A program made the position numbers and the translations under genes. DNA of 64,000 bases, taken from assembly GCA_965371855.1 (NCBI GenBank), contig CBDUZZ010000003.1:39782-103781 (forward strand), in the 5' to 3' direction. Source of the DNA: JAADEM01 sp965371855. Its GTDB lineage: Bacteria > Bacteroidota > Bacteroidia > Bacteroidales > Marinilabiliaceae. Positions 44,622 through 53,441 of the stretch are shown in pieces. Each line of letters begins with the position of its first letter. The first letter of the stretch is position 1. The notes below the pieces were generated by a model. That model was not told the origin of the DNA and did not search any database. It saw only the letters and a program-made list of their open reading frames with translations.

Positions 44622-45569
44622 CTATAGCTTTTCCAGCATTCTTTTTATCACGACTTGTGCTGATACAACTCTGTTTGTTGCCTGTGGTATAACTATCGAC
44701 CGCGAGCTGTCCAAAATACCGTCGCTAACTACCATATTACGGCGAACAGGCAGGCAGTGCATAAACATAGCATTATTAGTCAATGTCATCTTTGGCTCAT
44801 CTACCATCCATGCCCGATCTTGTGAGATAATTTTTCCATAATCGGTAAAAGATGACCAGTTTTTTGCATAAATAAAATCAGCACCTTCAAAAGCTTTCTT
44901 CTGATCATACTCTACCTTTACACCTTCCATCAATCCGGGCTCCAGTTCATAACCTTTAGGATGCGTTACCAGTAAATCAACATCGGCTGTTTTCATCCAC
45001 TCAACAAATGAGTTGGCAACAGCCTGAGGCAAAGCACGTGGATGAGGAGCCCATGTAAGAACCACTTTCGGTCGCTGTTTGGCTTTGTATTCTTCAATGG
45101 TAAAAAGGTCGGCAAATGCTTGCAAAGGATGGCGTGTAGCCGACTCTAAACTTATAATTGGAACACCGGCATACTCAATAAACTGATTTACAATTTCCTC
45201 ATTATAGTCAGCATCTTTATCATTTAGTGACGCAAAAGCTCGTATTCCGATAATATCACAATAGCTACCGATTACAGGAATGGCTTCACGCAAATGCTCA
45301 GGTTTATCTCCATCCATTATTACCCCAAATTCCGACTCCAGTTTCCAGCTATCTTTATTTACATCCAAAACAATCACCTCCATTCCCAGGTTTTTAGCAG
45401 CTTTCTGAGTACTCAGACGTGTTCGTAAACTGGCATTAAAGAATAGAAGTATCATCGTTCTATTTTTCCCGAGATAACTGAATCCATGTGGATTTCTCTT
45501 TAATATTTTAGCCTCACTGAGTGCAGTATCAACATCTCCTATGTCATTCACTGTTAAGAATTGTTTCAT
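44622..45569 (-). CDS. argF': N-succinylornithine carbamoyltransferase (ArgF')
   Basis: 315 aa. The carbamoyl-phosphate loop is FFNASLRTR (residues 43-51). Residue 90 is Pro (in MDGDKP, 85-90); in this family Pro90 marks the N-succinylornithine type of Bacteroides, where Glu92 marks the N-acetylornithine type of Xanthomonas. HCLPVRRN gives the second substrate motif near residue 270. The gene is between proA and argB. The substrate choice is inferred from this single position and from phylum precedent. Confidence 0.88.
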   Translation of the reverse strand: MKQFLTVNDIGDVDTALSEAKILKRNPHGFSYLGKNRTMILLFFNASLRTRLSTQKAAKNLGMEVIVLDVNKDSWKLESEFGVIMDGDKPEHLREAIPVIGSYCDIIGIRAFASLNDKDADYNEEIVNQFIEYAGVPIISLESATRHPLQAFADLFTIEEYKAKQRPKVVLTWAPHPRALPQAVANSFVEWMKTADVDLLVTHPKGYELEPGLMEGVKVEYDQKKAFEGADFIYAKNWSSFTDYGKIISQDRAWMVDEPKMTLTNNAMFMHCLPVRRNMVVSDGILDSSRSIVIPQATNRVVSAQVVIKRMLEKL

Positions 45570-45656
45570 AATTTTGGGTTTATATTTCAGTTAATATCTT
45601 TATTGCATCAGTTTTAAAATAGCCTTTCTGTTACATACAGTAAATTTATAATTAAC

Positions 45657-45712
45657 AATTTGTAATTCACAATTTGTAATTCACAATTCGTAATTCATAA
45701 TTCGTAATTCGT
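45657..45712. repeat. 14-bp tandem repeat, four units
   Basis: AATTTGTAATTCAC twice exactly (45657-45684), then AATTCGTAATTCAT and AATTCGTAATTCGT, ending 6 nt before the proA stop codon. AT-rich, between proA and argF'. Unit number is likely to vary between strains. Confidence 0.75.
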
Positions 45713-45718
45713 AATTAA

Positions 45719-46966
45719 TTACGTTCTAACTTGTCCGTCACCTCTGACTATCCACTTATAACTTGTCAACTCTCTAAGTGCCATTGGCCCCCGGGCATGA
45801 AGTTTTTGTGTACTAATTCCTATTTCTGCGCCTAAACCAAATTGAGCTCCATCAGTAAATGCAGTGCTTGTATTTGCATAAACTGCAGCAGCATCTACAT
45901 CACGCAAAAATATCTCAATAGTTTTTTCATCTTCAGCAATTATGGCTTCGCTATGCTTCGAACTATATTTCCTTATATGTTCCAACGCATCATCGTAACT
46001 ATTCACTGTTTTAACTGACATCTTATATGAAAGAAACTCTGTGCCGAAATGTTCAGGAGCAGCGTGATGCAACAGTTCAGCAGGATAATTGCCTGTTAAC
46101 ACATCGTAAGCTTCTTCATCAGCAAATATCTCCACATTTTTCCCTGCCATTGCTTCAACAAGTTCAGGCAGATTCGATAATCGGTCATTGTGTATTATAA
46201 GGCAATCCAAAGCATTGCAAACACTTACTCTACGCGTTTTTGCATTGAGAATTATCTCTTTGCCTTTTTCAACATCACCTGAAATATCGAAATATGTATG
46301 AACAATTCCTGCTCCCGTTTCTATCACCGGCACTCTGGAATTATCTCTTACCGTATCTATCAAATTTTGTGATCCTCTTGGAATTAGAACGTCTATATAC
46401 TCAACAGCTTGCATCAAATCGTGAGCAGCCTGTCTGTCAGGAGGTAGCAGTTGGATAATTTCCGGATCAATACCGGCTTTCTCTAAGGCTGTTTTAATCA
46501 GGCCTGTCAGTATTGTATTGCTGTATATCGCATCGCTTCCACCTTTAAGGACGCAAGCATTTCCTGCTTTAAAACAGAGACTAAAAACATCAGAAGTAAC
46601 ATTAGGTCTTGCTTCGTAAATTACACCTACTACTCCTAATGATACAGAAACTTTCCTCAGTTTCAGTTTGTTTGGCAAAGTTCGTTCTTCAAGTGTAATC
46701 CCGATAGGAGATGGCAGGTTCAACACATTAATAATGTCATTTGCCATGTCTTTTATCCGATCAGGAGTAAGCTTAAGTCTGTCGTACCGTGTGTCTGACT
46801 GATCCATACGTTCCAAGTCACGAGCATTCTCTTTAAGGATAGCTTCTGTATTTTCAATTAAAGCATCCGAAATGATTTTTAAAGCTCTGTTAATTTCATC
46901 GCTTTTAAGTCTTGACATCTTTGTGGCTGCTCTTTTTATCTTTTTTAATTGCTCTATCGTACCCAT
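45719..46966 (-). CDS. proA: Glutamate-5-semialdehyde dehydrogenase (gamma-glutamyl phosphate reductase)
   Basis: 415 aa aldehyde-dehydrogenase fold. [23 protein letters not shown], the LKGGSDA loop, the catalytic Cys in [10 protein letters not shown] and the C-terminal [19 protein letters not shown]. Second step of proline synthesis. It follows proB, with a repeat-filled gap of 217 nt between. Confidence 0.96.
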   Translation of the reverse strand: MGTIEQLKKIKRAATKMSRLKSDEINRALKIISDALIENTEAILKENARDLERMDQSDTRYDRLKLTPDRIKDMANDIINVLNLPSPIGITLEERTLPNKLKLRKVSVSLGVVGVIYEARPNVTSDVFSLCFKAGNACVLKGGSDAIYSNTILTGLIKTALEKAGIDPEIIQLLPPDRQAAHDLMQAVEYIDVLIPRGSQNLIDTVRDNSRVPVIETGAGIVHTYFDISGDVEKGKEIILNAKTRRVSVCNALDCLIIHNDRLSNLPELVEAMAGKNVEIFADEEAYDVLTGNYPAELLHHAAPEHFGTEFLSYKMSVKTVNSYDDALEHIRKYSSKHSEAIIAEDEKTIEIFLRDVDAAAVYANTSTAFTDGAQFGLGAEIGISTQKLHARGPMALRELTSYKWIVRGDGQVRT

Positions 46967-47024
46967 GATTTAATAAATAAATCGTTTAAAACTACCTGTC
47001 TTCCTGATTCTCCGTTTTGTCATG

Positions 47025-47045
47025 CCTGCCTACCGGCAAGGCAGG
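47025..47045. repeat. Palindromic CCTGCC-GGCAGG element, intergenic copy
   Basis: 21-bp element that matches the in-frame element of hsdM (27742-27762, opposite strand) at 20 of 21 positions. Located between proB and proA. Confidence 0.75.
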
Positions 47046-47100
47046 ATTTTTGCATTCGCTAAAAATCCCGTCAAAACGGCATTGTTTTAGATCTTTCTTT

Positions 47101-47153
47101 CCCAGGGTTGAAACCCGGGGCTACTATAGTATCGCCCCTATGGGGCTTTGTTA
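47101..47153. repeat. Dispersed hairpin repeat (CCCAGGGTTGAAACCC type)
   Basis: CCCAGGGTTGAAACCCGGGG followed by GCCCCTATGGGGC; both segments form hairpins. This combination is a well-known dispersed repeat type in environmental bacterial genomes. It fills the proB-proA gap with the 47025 palindrome; no gene is present there. Confidence 0.6.
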
Positions 47154-47183
47154 AATCATTTTCTCAACTCATCAATTTCTCAA

Positions 47184-48266
47184 TCAATACGGAAACAGGT
47201 GAAGATAATCGTAATGAATTAACGGTTTGTATTTTTTATCTTTACTGCGCTCTTCTGCTTTTTGCCGGCTGTAAGCAGCCTTTCCTATTCCTACAAATTC
47301 ACCATTTTCACTTAAAATACGTATCAGATCACCTTTTAAGAAATCTCCATCGATACCAATTATCCCGGGCAACAACAAGCTTGTAGCTTTCTCGGAACAT
47401 AGAGCATCAAAAGCACCTTTATTTATTGTCACCTCTGCTTTTGTAAAACCTTCGGAGTAAGCCATCCATTTTTTCACTGCCGGTCGTTGCTCTCCGGGAA
47501 TGAAATGCGTATGAACTACGTCTTCCGGTGATGTTTCAATGTCAAGCAGTATATTCTCTTTTCTTCCGTTTGCGATATGAACCGATACTCCTGATGCTGC
47601 CGTTTTTTGAGCAATACGGCATTTCGTTAACATGCCTCCCCTTCCAAAATCAGACTTCGAAGAAGATATAAAAGAGAACATATCGGAAGAATAATTATTT
47701 GTTACTGTTCTGATAACTTCACTATCAGCTTCCAATGGATCGCCGTTATAGATGCCATCAACATTACTTAACATATAAAGGGCATCGCAACTCATCATTG
47801 ATGCTATCAGTCCTGCTAATTCATCATTATCGGTAAACATTAGTGCCGTTACGGATATTGCATCATTCTCATTTACGATTGGTAAGATTCCACTATGCCA
47901 TAAGCCTGAGATGCAATTTTTCATATTCAGGTAGTGTTCTCTGGTTCTGAAATCTTCTTTAGTTACTAAGACCTGTGCAACAGGAATACCTCTATCGTCA
48001 AACAGTTTGGAATAAATACTCATTAATTTCACCTGGCCTGTTGAAGAGAGCACCTGACGTTCAGTTACCGAATCCGTTTTTTTACTGAACCTGATCATGC
48101 TTCGACCGGCTGCCACAGCTCCTGAAGAAACCAGTACTATATCTTTACCATCTTTATGCAAAGCAGCAATCTGATCTGTCAGATGCTTAATTCGTGACAT
48201 ATCAAGTTGCCCGTTATCCGCAGTAAGTACGTTGGAACCTATCTTTATGGTTATTTTCTCAGGCAT
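47184..48266 (-). CDS. proB: Glutamate 5-kinase with PUA domain
   Basis: 360 aa. Kinase domain: TIKIGSNVLTADNGQLD, VSSGAVAAGRSM, NENDAISV and the GRGGMLTKCRIAQKTAASGV part. A C-terminal PUA domain of about 75 aa (from about residue 275: INKGAFDALCSEKATSLLLP). First step of proline synthesis, normally inhibited by proline. 12 nt behind proC. Confidence 0.95.
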   Translation of the reverse strand: MPEKITIKIGSNVLTADNGQLDMSRIKHLTDQIAALHKDGKDIVLVSSGAVAAGRSMIRFSKKTDSVTERQVLSSTGQVKLMSIYSKLFDDRGIPVAQVLVTKEDFRTREHYLNMKNCISGLWHSGILPIVNENDAISVTALMFTDNDELAGLIASMMSCDALYMLSNVDGIYNGDPLEADSEVIRTVTNNYSSDMFSFISSSKSDFGRGGMLTKCRIAQKTAASGVSVHIANGRKENILLDIETSPEDVVHTHFIPGEQRPAVKKWMAYSEGFTKAEVTINKGAFDALCSEKATSLLLPGIIGIDGDFLKGDLIRILSENGEFVGIGKAAYSRQKAEERSKDKKYKPLIHYDYLHLFPY

Positions 48267-48278
48267 CTAATGGAATGT

Positions 48279-49079
48279 TTATTTACTTTTTTCGATTTTA
48301 TTGTATGACGTCAACAATCCTTTTATCAAAGATGAACTAAATCCCCGATGCTCCATCTCATTAAGTCCTGAAATTGTTATCCCACGTGGAGTGGTTACTC
48401 TGTCAATTTCATCTTCAGGATGGTTTCCTTTTTTGATAAGCAGGTCAGCTGCGCCTTTTACCGTTTGTGCGGTAATTTGTAGTGCCAGTTGAGAGCCGAA
48501 TCCAATCTCAACTCCTCCCTGAGTTGCTGCACGTATAAAACGTAGGGCATAAGCAATACCACAGGCAGCAAGCACCGTTGCAGATGACATCAACTCTTCA
48601 GGTATAATAATAGCTTTTCCCAGATGGCTAAAAAGGTCTATAATATCATTCTCTTGCTTTTCTGTAGCATTCAAAGAAGATATACAGGTCATTGATTCTC
48701 CAATCTCAATTGCAGTATTTGGCATTGCTCTGAATACCGGCAGTTTCTTGCCACACATCTCCTGTATTTTTTCAGCAGTTACTCCTGTAGCAACAGATAC
48801 TATAATGGTATTCTCAGCAAGGCAAGGCTTTATCTCAGAAATCACCTTCTCTAACTGAAACGGTTTTACTCCCAGAATTAATATTTCAGCATCTTTTGCA
48901 GCCAGACAGTTGTCATCAGTTGTTTTGACTCCCAGGTCTGAGAGCTCTTTCAGAAGCGATACCCTCCTTCGGGTAATAACCATATTCGAGGGAGTTGCCA
49001 GGCCTCCGGTTATTAATCCCTTGGCAATTGCAGTTCCCAGGTTACCTCCCCCAATAATAGAAATACGTTTTTCTTTCAT
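48279..49079 (-). CDS. proC: Pyrroline-5-carboxylate reductase
   Basis: 266 aa. N-terminal dinucleotide-binding IIGGGNLGTAIAKGLI, LILGVKPFQLEKVI, and the C-terminal dimer signature TPRGITISGLNEMEHRGF (family pattern [PS]-G-x-T). Final step of proline synthesis. Its start codon is one base from a long hairpin (49081-49153), which may influence translation. Confidence 0.96.
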   Translation of the reverse strand: MKEKRISIIGGGNLGTAIAKGLITGGLATPSNMVITRRRVSLLKELSDLGVKTTDDNCLAAKDAEILILGVKPFQLEKVISEIKPCLAENTIIVSVATGVTAEKIQEMCGKKLPVFRAMPNTAIEIGESMTCISSLNATEKQENDIIDLFSHLGKAIIIPEELMSSATVLAACGIAYALRFIRAATQGGVEIGFGSQLALQITAQTVKGAADLLIKKGNHPEDEIDRVTTPRGITISGLNEMEHRGFSSSLIKGLLTSYNKIEKSK

Positions 49080-49080
49080 A

Positions 49081-49153
49081 CGATAATTTTTTGAGCCTTA
49101 AAATTAACACCTCTTCCCGGTTAATTTTAAGCTTTGCAACTCAAAAATTATCG
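49081..49153. repeat. 73-nt two-part hairpin directly before proC
   Basis: Outer arms CGATAATTTTTTGAG (49081-49095) and CTCAAAAATTATCG (49140-49153) pair with a one-base bulge; inner arms TTAAAATTAAC (49098-49108) and GTTAATTTTAA (49120-49130) pair perfectly over an 11-nt loop. It fills the 80-nt gap between the HNH gene and proC. Confidence 0.75.
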
Positions 49154-49159
49154 GAAAGA

Positions 49160-49750
49160 TTAATCTTTACTGTTTTCTTTAGGGATCAGTATATGTCCCC
49201 AGTTTTCACCTGACTTTATACGGTAAAGTTGCATTTCGCTTATTCCAAACTGTTTTGCAATTAACTTTAACCGCGTTTTCCTATTCGGATCCAATATCTT
49301 CTTTTTCAGCCTGAGAACCTGAGTTGCACTTAATTTATGTCCCTGCTCTGTCTTCCTTCCTTTCTGCCTCTCCCTTGCTTCAAGCACTACCGGATTTTTT
49401 TGCTGATGTGCAAACATTTCGTCTTTACTTGCCCACTTCAAGTTTTCAATATAGTTATTCTCTTTATTGAAATCAACATGAATAACATATATTTTTTCAT
49501 CACTCTCCTTCTCTAAAAAGTATTCAGCTACAAGCTTATGAACGTAAAAGGTTTTAGACTTTCCAAACGGTCGGACAGGCATCGTTTTATATCCTCTTAA
49601 TGAACCTCCCCGAACAATTGTCCCTTCTTCAATCTTATTATCAGTATAACTAACTATACGTCCATAATTTGAAATTGCATATTTTTTTCTTAATGCTCCT
49701 TTTTCAAACTTCAACTCTCTCCATTCTTCGTTCCAGTATGACCTAATCAT
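49160..49750 (-). CDS. NUMOD4/HNH endonuclease-like DNA-binding protein
   Basis: 196 aa. N-terminal NUMOD4-like EEWRELKFEK and YAISNYGRIVSY; an HNH_3-like core with YVHKLVAEYFL and VIHVDFNKENNYIENLKWAS (the usual NHxDxNxxNN has become IHVDFNKENN, so the first Asn of the site is replaced); and a C-terminal helix-turn-helix, KLIAKQFGISEMQLYRIKSG. This is the architecture of free-standing homing-endonuclease relatives. It may be catalytically altered and serve as a DNA-binding protein. It sits between argD and proC, 18 nt behind argD's frame start side, so it is cotranscribed. Confidence 0.8.
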   Translation of the reverse strand: MIRSYWNEEWRELKFEKGALRKKYAISNYGRIVSYTDNKIEEGTIVRGGSLRGYKTMPVRPFGKSKTFYVHKLVAEYFLEKESDEKIYVIHVDFNKENNYIENLKWASKDEMFAHQQKNPVVLEARERQKGRKTEQGHKLSATQVLRLKKKILDPNRKTRLKLIAKQFGISEMQLYRIKSGENWGHILIPKENSKD

Positions 49751-49768
49751 AATTTTGCAAATATCGTT

Positions 49769-50899
49769 TTAATAACTATTTAACAGAGCATACAAACTAC
49801 CTAAAAAGCTGTCTGATTGCTCTTTTGTAAGTGTCAAGGGTGGTAATAACCTTAATGTATTAATGCCAGAAATTCCGGTAAAAATACATTTTTCCTTCAA
49901 TAATTGAAATCTTATTGCTGAAATTTTTTCCTCAAATTCGATTCCAATCATTAATCCCTTGCCTCTCAACTCCTTAAATGATGTTGCTGATTGCAATTTA
50001 TTGATTAAATATTCTCCTGTCTGTTTTGCATTTAAAATCAGATTTTCTTCTTTCATTACTTCCAAAACGGCTAACCCTGCAGCACATGCAAGATAGTTTC
50101 CTCCAAAAGTAGTACCCAACATTCCTTTCTCCGGTTTAATCTCCGGAGAGATAAGTACTCCCCCAATAGGAAAACCATTTCCCATACCTTTTGCTGTTGT
50201 AACTATATCAGGTTGTATTTTTGCATACTGAAAAGCAAAAAACTCACCGCTTCGACCATAACCACTTTGTATCTCATCCAGAATCAGCAATGTGCCATAT
50301 TTTTTACACACTTTTTCTAAAGCTTGCAAAAAATCATTCTCCGGAATAATTACACCTCCTACTCCCTGAATTCCTTCAATGATAACAGCAGCAACATCCT
50401 TTTTACTCAACGACTCTTCAACCTTTTCTATGTCATTAAGAGGTATAAACTCTACCTGATGAAAGCTGTTTACAGGCGCCACTATTTTCGGATTATCAGT
50501 AGCCGCAACTGCTGCCGATGTTCTACCGTGAAAAGCTTTTTCAAAAGCAACAATCTTACTACGACCGGTATGAAAAGATGCTACTTTAAAAGCATTCTCG
50601 TTTGCTTCGGCTCCTGAATTACATAAAAAAAGTGAATAATCCGGCATTCCGCTCATCTCACCAAGCTTCTGAGCTAACTCTTTTTGCAACGGATTAACAA
50701 CCGAGTTTGAATAAAAACCTATTTTATTCAGTTGTGATGATATACGGTCAATATAGTGTGGATGATTGTGGCCAATAGAAATGACAGCATGACCACCATA
50801 CAGGTCAAGATATTTATTCCCATTATCATCCCACAAAAAACATCCTTCTGCTTTTACGGGTACTATATCAAATAAGCTATATACATCAAATAGATTCAT
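49769..50899 (-). CDS. argD: Acylornithine aminotransferase
   Basis: 376 aa class III PLP aminotransferase. FLCNSGAEANENAFKVA, ILDEIQSGYGRSGEFFAFQ (cofactor Asp), the Schiff-base Lys in TTAKGMGNGFPIGGV and the TFGGNYLACAAGLAVL segment. It transfers the amino group from glutamate to the acylated semialdehyde. Encoded between argC and the HNH gene. Confidence 0.94.
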   Translation of the reverse strand: MNLFDVYSLFDIVPVKAEGCFLWDDNGNKYLDLYGGHAVISIGHNHPHYIDRISSQLNKIGFYSNSVVNPLQKELAQKLGEMSGMPDYSLFLCNSGAEANENAFKVASFHTGRSKIVAFEKAFHGRTSAAVAATDNPKIVAPVNSFHQVEFIPLNDIEKVEESLSKKDVAAVIIEGIQGVGGVIIPENDFLQALEKVCKKYGTLLILDEIQSGYGRSGEFFAFQYAKIQPDIVTTAKGMGNGFPIGGVLISPEIKPEKGMLGTTFGGNYLACAAGLAVLEVMKEENLILNAKQTGEYLINKLQSATSFKELRGKGLMIGIEFEEKISAIRFQLLKEKCIFTGISGINTLRLLPPLTLTKEQSDSFLGSLYALLNSY

Positions 50900-51005
50900 T
50901 AAAACTTTTTATAAAATTGTGGAATTATTTTATTAGAAAAACATTATTTCAGCATTGCATCATTAGATCATTTCTGCATTAAAACATTAGTTCAAGACCG
51001 GATGT

Positions 51006-51037
51006 GATACCATGATAACCGTTGCTACCATGGTATC
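51006..51037. repeat. Inverted repeat between argC and argD
   Basis: GATACCATG (51006-51014) and CATGGTATC (51029-51037) form a 9-bp stem with a 14-nt loop in the 198-nt argC-argD gap. No T tract follows on the minus strand, so it does not look like a terminator. The rest of the gap holds only AT-rich sequence. Confidence 0.5.
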
Positions 51038-51097
51038 TTAATTAACAGTCTTCGCTAAACACCTAATAATTAAACCAAAATTACAACAACCTTTAAA

Positions 51098-52063
51098 CTA
51101 AAAAGCCAAAGGCTTGAAATGAAGACCTGTTAATTCATCCAATCCAAAAATAAGATTCATATTTTGTACAGCCTGTCCCGATGCCCCTTTCAGAAGATTA
51201 TCGATAAGACTGATTATATGCAATTTATTATTATATTTTCTGACATAAAGAATAGCTTTATTCGTATTAACCACCATCTTCAAATCAGGATTTTTATCTA
51301 CTACATGCACAAACGGATGCTCTGAGTAATACTTACTGAACAGCTTGTTTGCCTCTTGCTCGCTTAATTGTGAGTCGAAATAAACAGAAGCCATTATACC
51401 TCGTGGGAAATCGCCACGTATGGGAACAAAATTAACCGGTGCATCAAAACTACTTTGCAACTGTACCAGCGTTTCACCTATCTCACCCAAATGCTGATGC
51501 CCGAAGGCTTTATAGACAGAGGTGTTATTATTTCTCCAACTGAAATGAGTCGTTGGTGTTAATGACTGACCTGCACCTGTAGATCCGGTAACAGCATGGA
51601 TATGTACTTCGTTAAGCATCTGAGCTGCTGCAACAGGCAACAGTGCCAATTGAATTACTGTAGCAAAACACCCCGGATTAGCAATACGTGACGATTTAAC
51701 AATTTTATCACGCTGCAATTCCGGCAGGCCATAAACAAAATCGCCTGCATTCGCCTTAAGCCTAAAATCATGACTAAGATCAATTATCTTTCCCTTATAT
51801 GTTGCCGGCAACTCATCAACAAATGATTTTGAACGACCATGCCCCATACATAAAAAGATAACATCAGCATTATGTAAATCAGGAGAAGTTACAAACGACA
51901 TATCAATCTCACCTATAAGGTCAGTATGCACATCAGCAATGGCATTCCCTGCATTACTTGAACTTTGCACAAACTCAATTTCTGCATCAGGATGATTGAT
52001 CAAAACACGTATCAATTCACCTGCTGTATATCCTGCTCCTCCTATTATGCCTGCTTTTATCAT
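51098..52063 (-). CDS. argC: N-acylglutamyl-phosphate reductase
   Basis: 321 aa. NADP-binding GIIGGAGYTAGELIRVLINHP, the catalytic Cys in ANPGCFATVIQLAL, and VTGSTGAGQSLTP and the PIRGDFPRGIMASVY part. It reduces acylglutamyl phosphate to the semialdehyde. 88 nt downstream of argG. Confidence 0.95.
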   Translation of the reverse strand: MIKAGIIGGAGYTAGELIRVLINHPDAEIEFVQSSSNAGNAIADVHTDLIGEIDMSFVTSPDLHNADVIFLCMGHGRSKSFVDELPATYKGKIIDLSHDFRLKANAGDFVYGLPELQRDKIVKSSRIANPGCFATVIQLALLPVAAAQMLNEVHIHAVTGSTGAGQSLTPTTHFSWRNNNTSVYKAFGHQHLGEIGETLVQLQSSFDAPVNFVPIRGDFPRGIMASVYFDSQLSEQEANKLFSKYYSEHPFVHVVDKNPDLKMVVNTNKAILYVRKYNNKLHIISLIDNLLKGASGQAVQNMNLIFGLDELTGLHFKPLAF

Positions 52064-52151
52064 CCAATTCTATTGTTATCTGGTGATTCGTTTATCTGGA
52101 CAATTGTCAATTCCTTAACTTTCAACTTTATAAACTTAACAAAGTATTAGC

Positions 52152-53357
52152 TCAAATGAAATTCAACTTATCTTTATTTACCGTATTAAATATTTTCAGA
52201 GAATTAGACATTATTTTTGTAAAACCTTCAACATCCTTGCCATCCCATGCTTTATTCACTTCACCATATTCTCCGAAACCGCTGTTCATGAGGTCATGCT
52301 CCGACTCAATGCCAACAACTACAAACCTATACGGATTAAGCTTAATAATTACTTTACCTGTTACATTTTCCTGTGAGTTATCCAGAAATGCTTCTATATC
52401 ACGCATAACAGGTTCCAGATATTGAGCTTCATGTAACAGCATGCCGTACCAGTTAGCCATCTGCTCTTTCCAATACATTTGCCACTTGGTCAACACATGT
52501 TTTTCCAGTACTTCATGAGCTTTTATCAGAATAAGAGGAGCTGCAGCCTCAAAGCCTACCCTGCCTTTTATTCCGATTATTGTATCGCCCACATGCATAT
52601 CACGACCTATTCCATATACTTTAGCTTTCGATTCAATATCAATTATGGCATCTGTTTTATTTTCAAACTTTTTACCATCAACACTTTTTATTTCACCCTT
52701 CTCAAATTCAACAATCAACTCTGCCTCTTCAGTTTTTTCCACCTGACTCGGATATGCCTCCTCGGGTAGTGTTTGGTTTGTTGTCAGAGTCTCCTTACCT
52801 CCTATACTTGTTCCCCACAATCCTTTGTTAATGGAATATTCCATCTTTGACCAGTCTCTCACTACCCCTAACTTCTTCAGGTAATCAATTTCTTCATCCC
52901 TCGACAAGGTTAAATCTCTGATAGGAGTGAGTATTATAATATCGGGAGCCAGAATCTGAAATGTCAGGTCAAAACGTATCTGATCATTTCCGGCACCGGT
53001 ACTACCATGGGCAATATATTTTGCACCTATCTTACGGGCATAATTTACAATTGCAATTGCCTGAAAAATACGCTCTGAACTTACGGATAGTGGATATGTG
53101 TGATTCTTAAGGATATTTCCGTAAATCATATATCTGATACATCTGTCGTAATAAGTTTGTGTAACATCAAGTGTTTTATGATGAGCAACACCCAGTTCAT
53201 AGGCTTTTTCTTCTATATCGGCCAACTCCTCTTCTGAGAAACCTCCCGTATTTGCAATGGCTGAATATATTTCAAGATTTTTCTCATCTGAAAGATATTT
53301 CACACAAAATGATGTGTCCAACCCGCCACTGTATGCTAATACTACTTTTCCCTTCAT
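52152..53357 (-). CDS. argG: Argininosuccinate synthase
   Basis: 401 aa. ATP-pyrophosphatase loop VVLAYSGGLDTSFCVKYL, the IAHGSTGAGNDQIRFD motif and the SINKGLWGTSIGG part. It joins citrulline and aspartate. The C-terminal end is of the shorter bacterial type. It is 84 nt downstream of the GNAT gene. Confidence 0.96.
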   Translation of the reverse strand: MKGKVVLAYSGGLDTSFCVKYLSDEKNLEIYSAIANTGGFSEEELADIEEKAYELGVAHHKTLDVTQTYYDRCIRYMIYGNILKNHTYPLSVSSERIFQAIAIVNYARKIGAKYIAHGSTGAGNDQIRFDLTFQILAPDIIILTPIRDLTLSRDEEIDYLKKLGVVRDWSKMEYSINKGLWGTSIGGKETLTTNQTLPEEAYPSQVEKTEEAELIVEFEKGEIKSVDGKKFENKTDAIIDIESKAKVYGIGRDMHVGDTIIGIKGRVGFEAAAPLILIKAHEVLEKHVLTKWQMYWKEQMANWYGMLLHEAQYLEPVMRDIEAFLDNSQENVTGKVIIKLNPYRFVVVGIESEHDLMNSGFGEYGEVNKAWDGKDVEGFTKIMSNSLKIFNTVNKDKLNFI

Positions 53358-53441
53358 TTTTATTTAGTTCTTCAAGTTTATAAAGTCAAAAGCCCGCCTG
53401 TCGACAGACCAGTTCATTAAGTTATGTTTTTAGCTACACTA

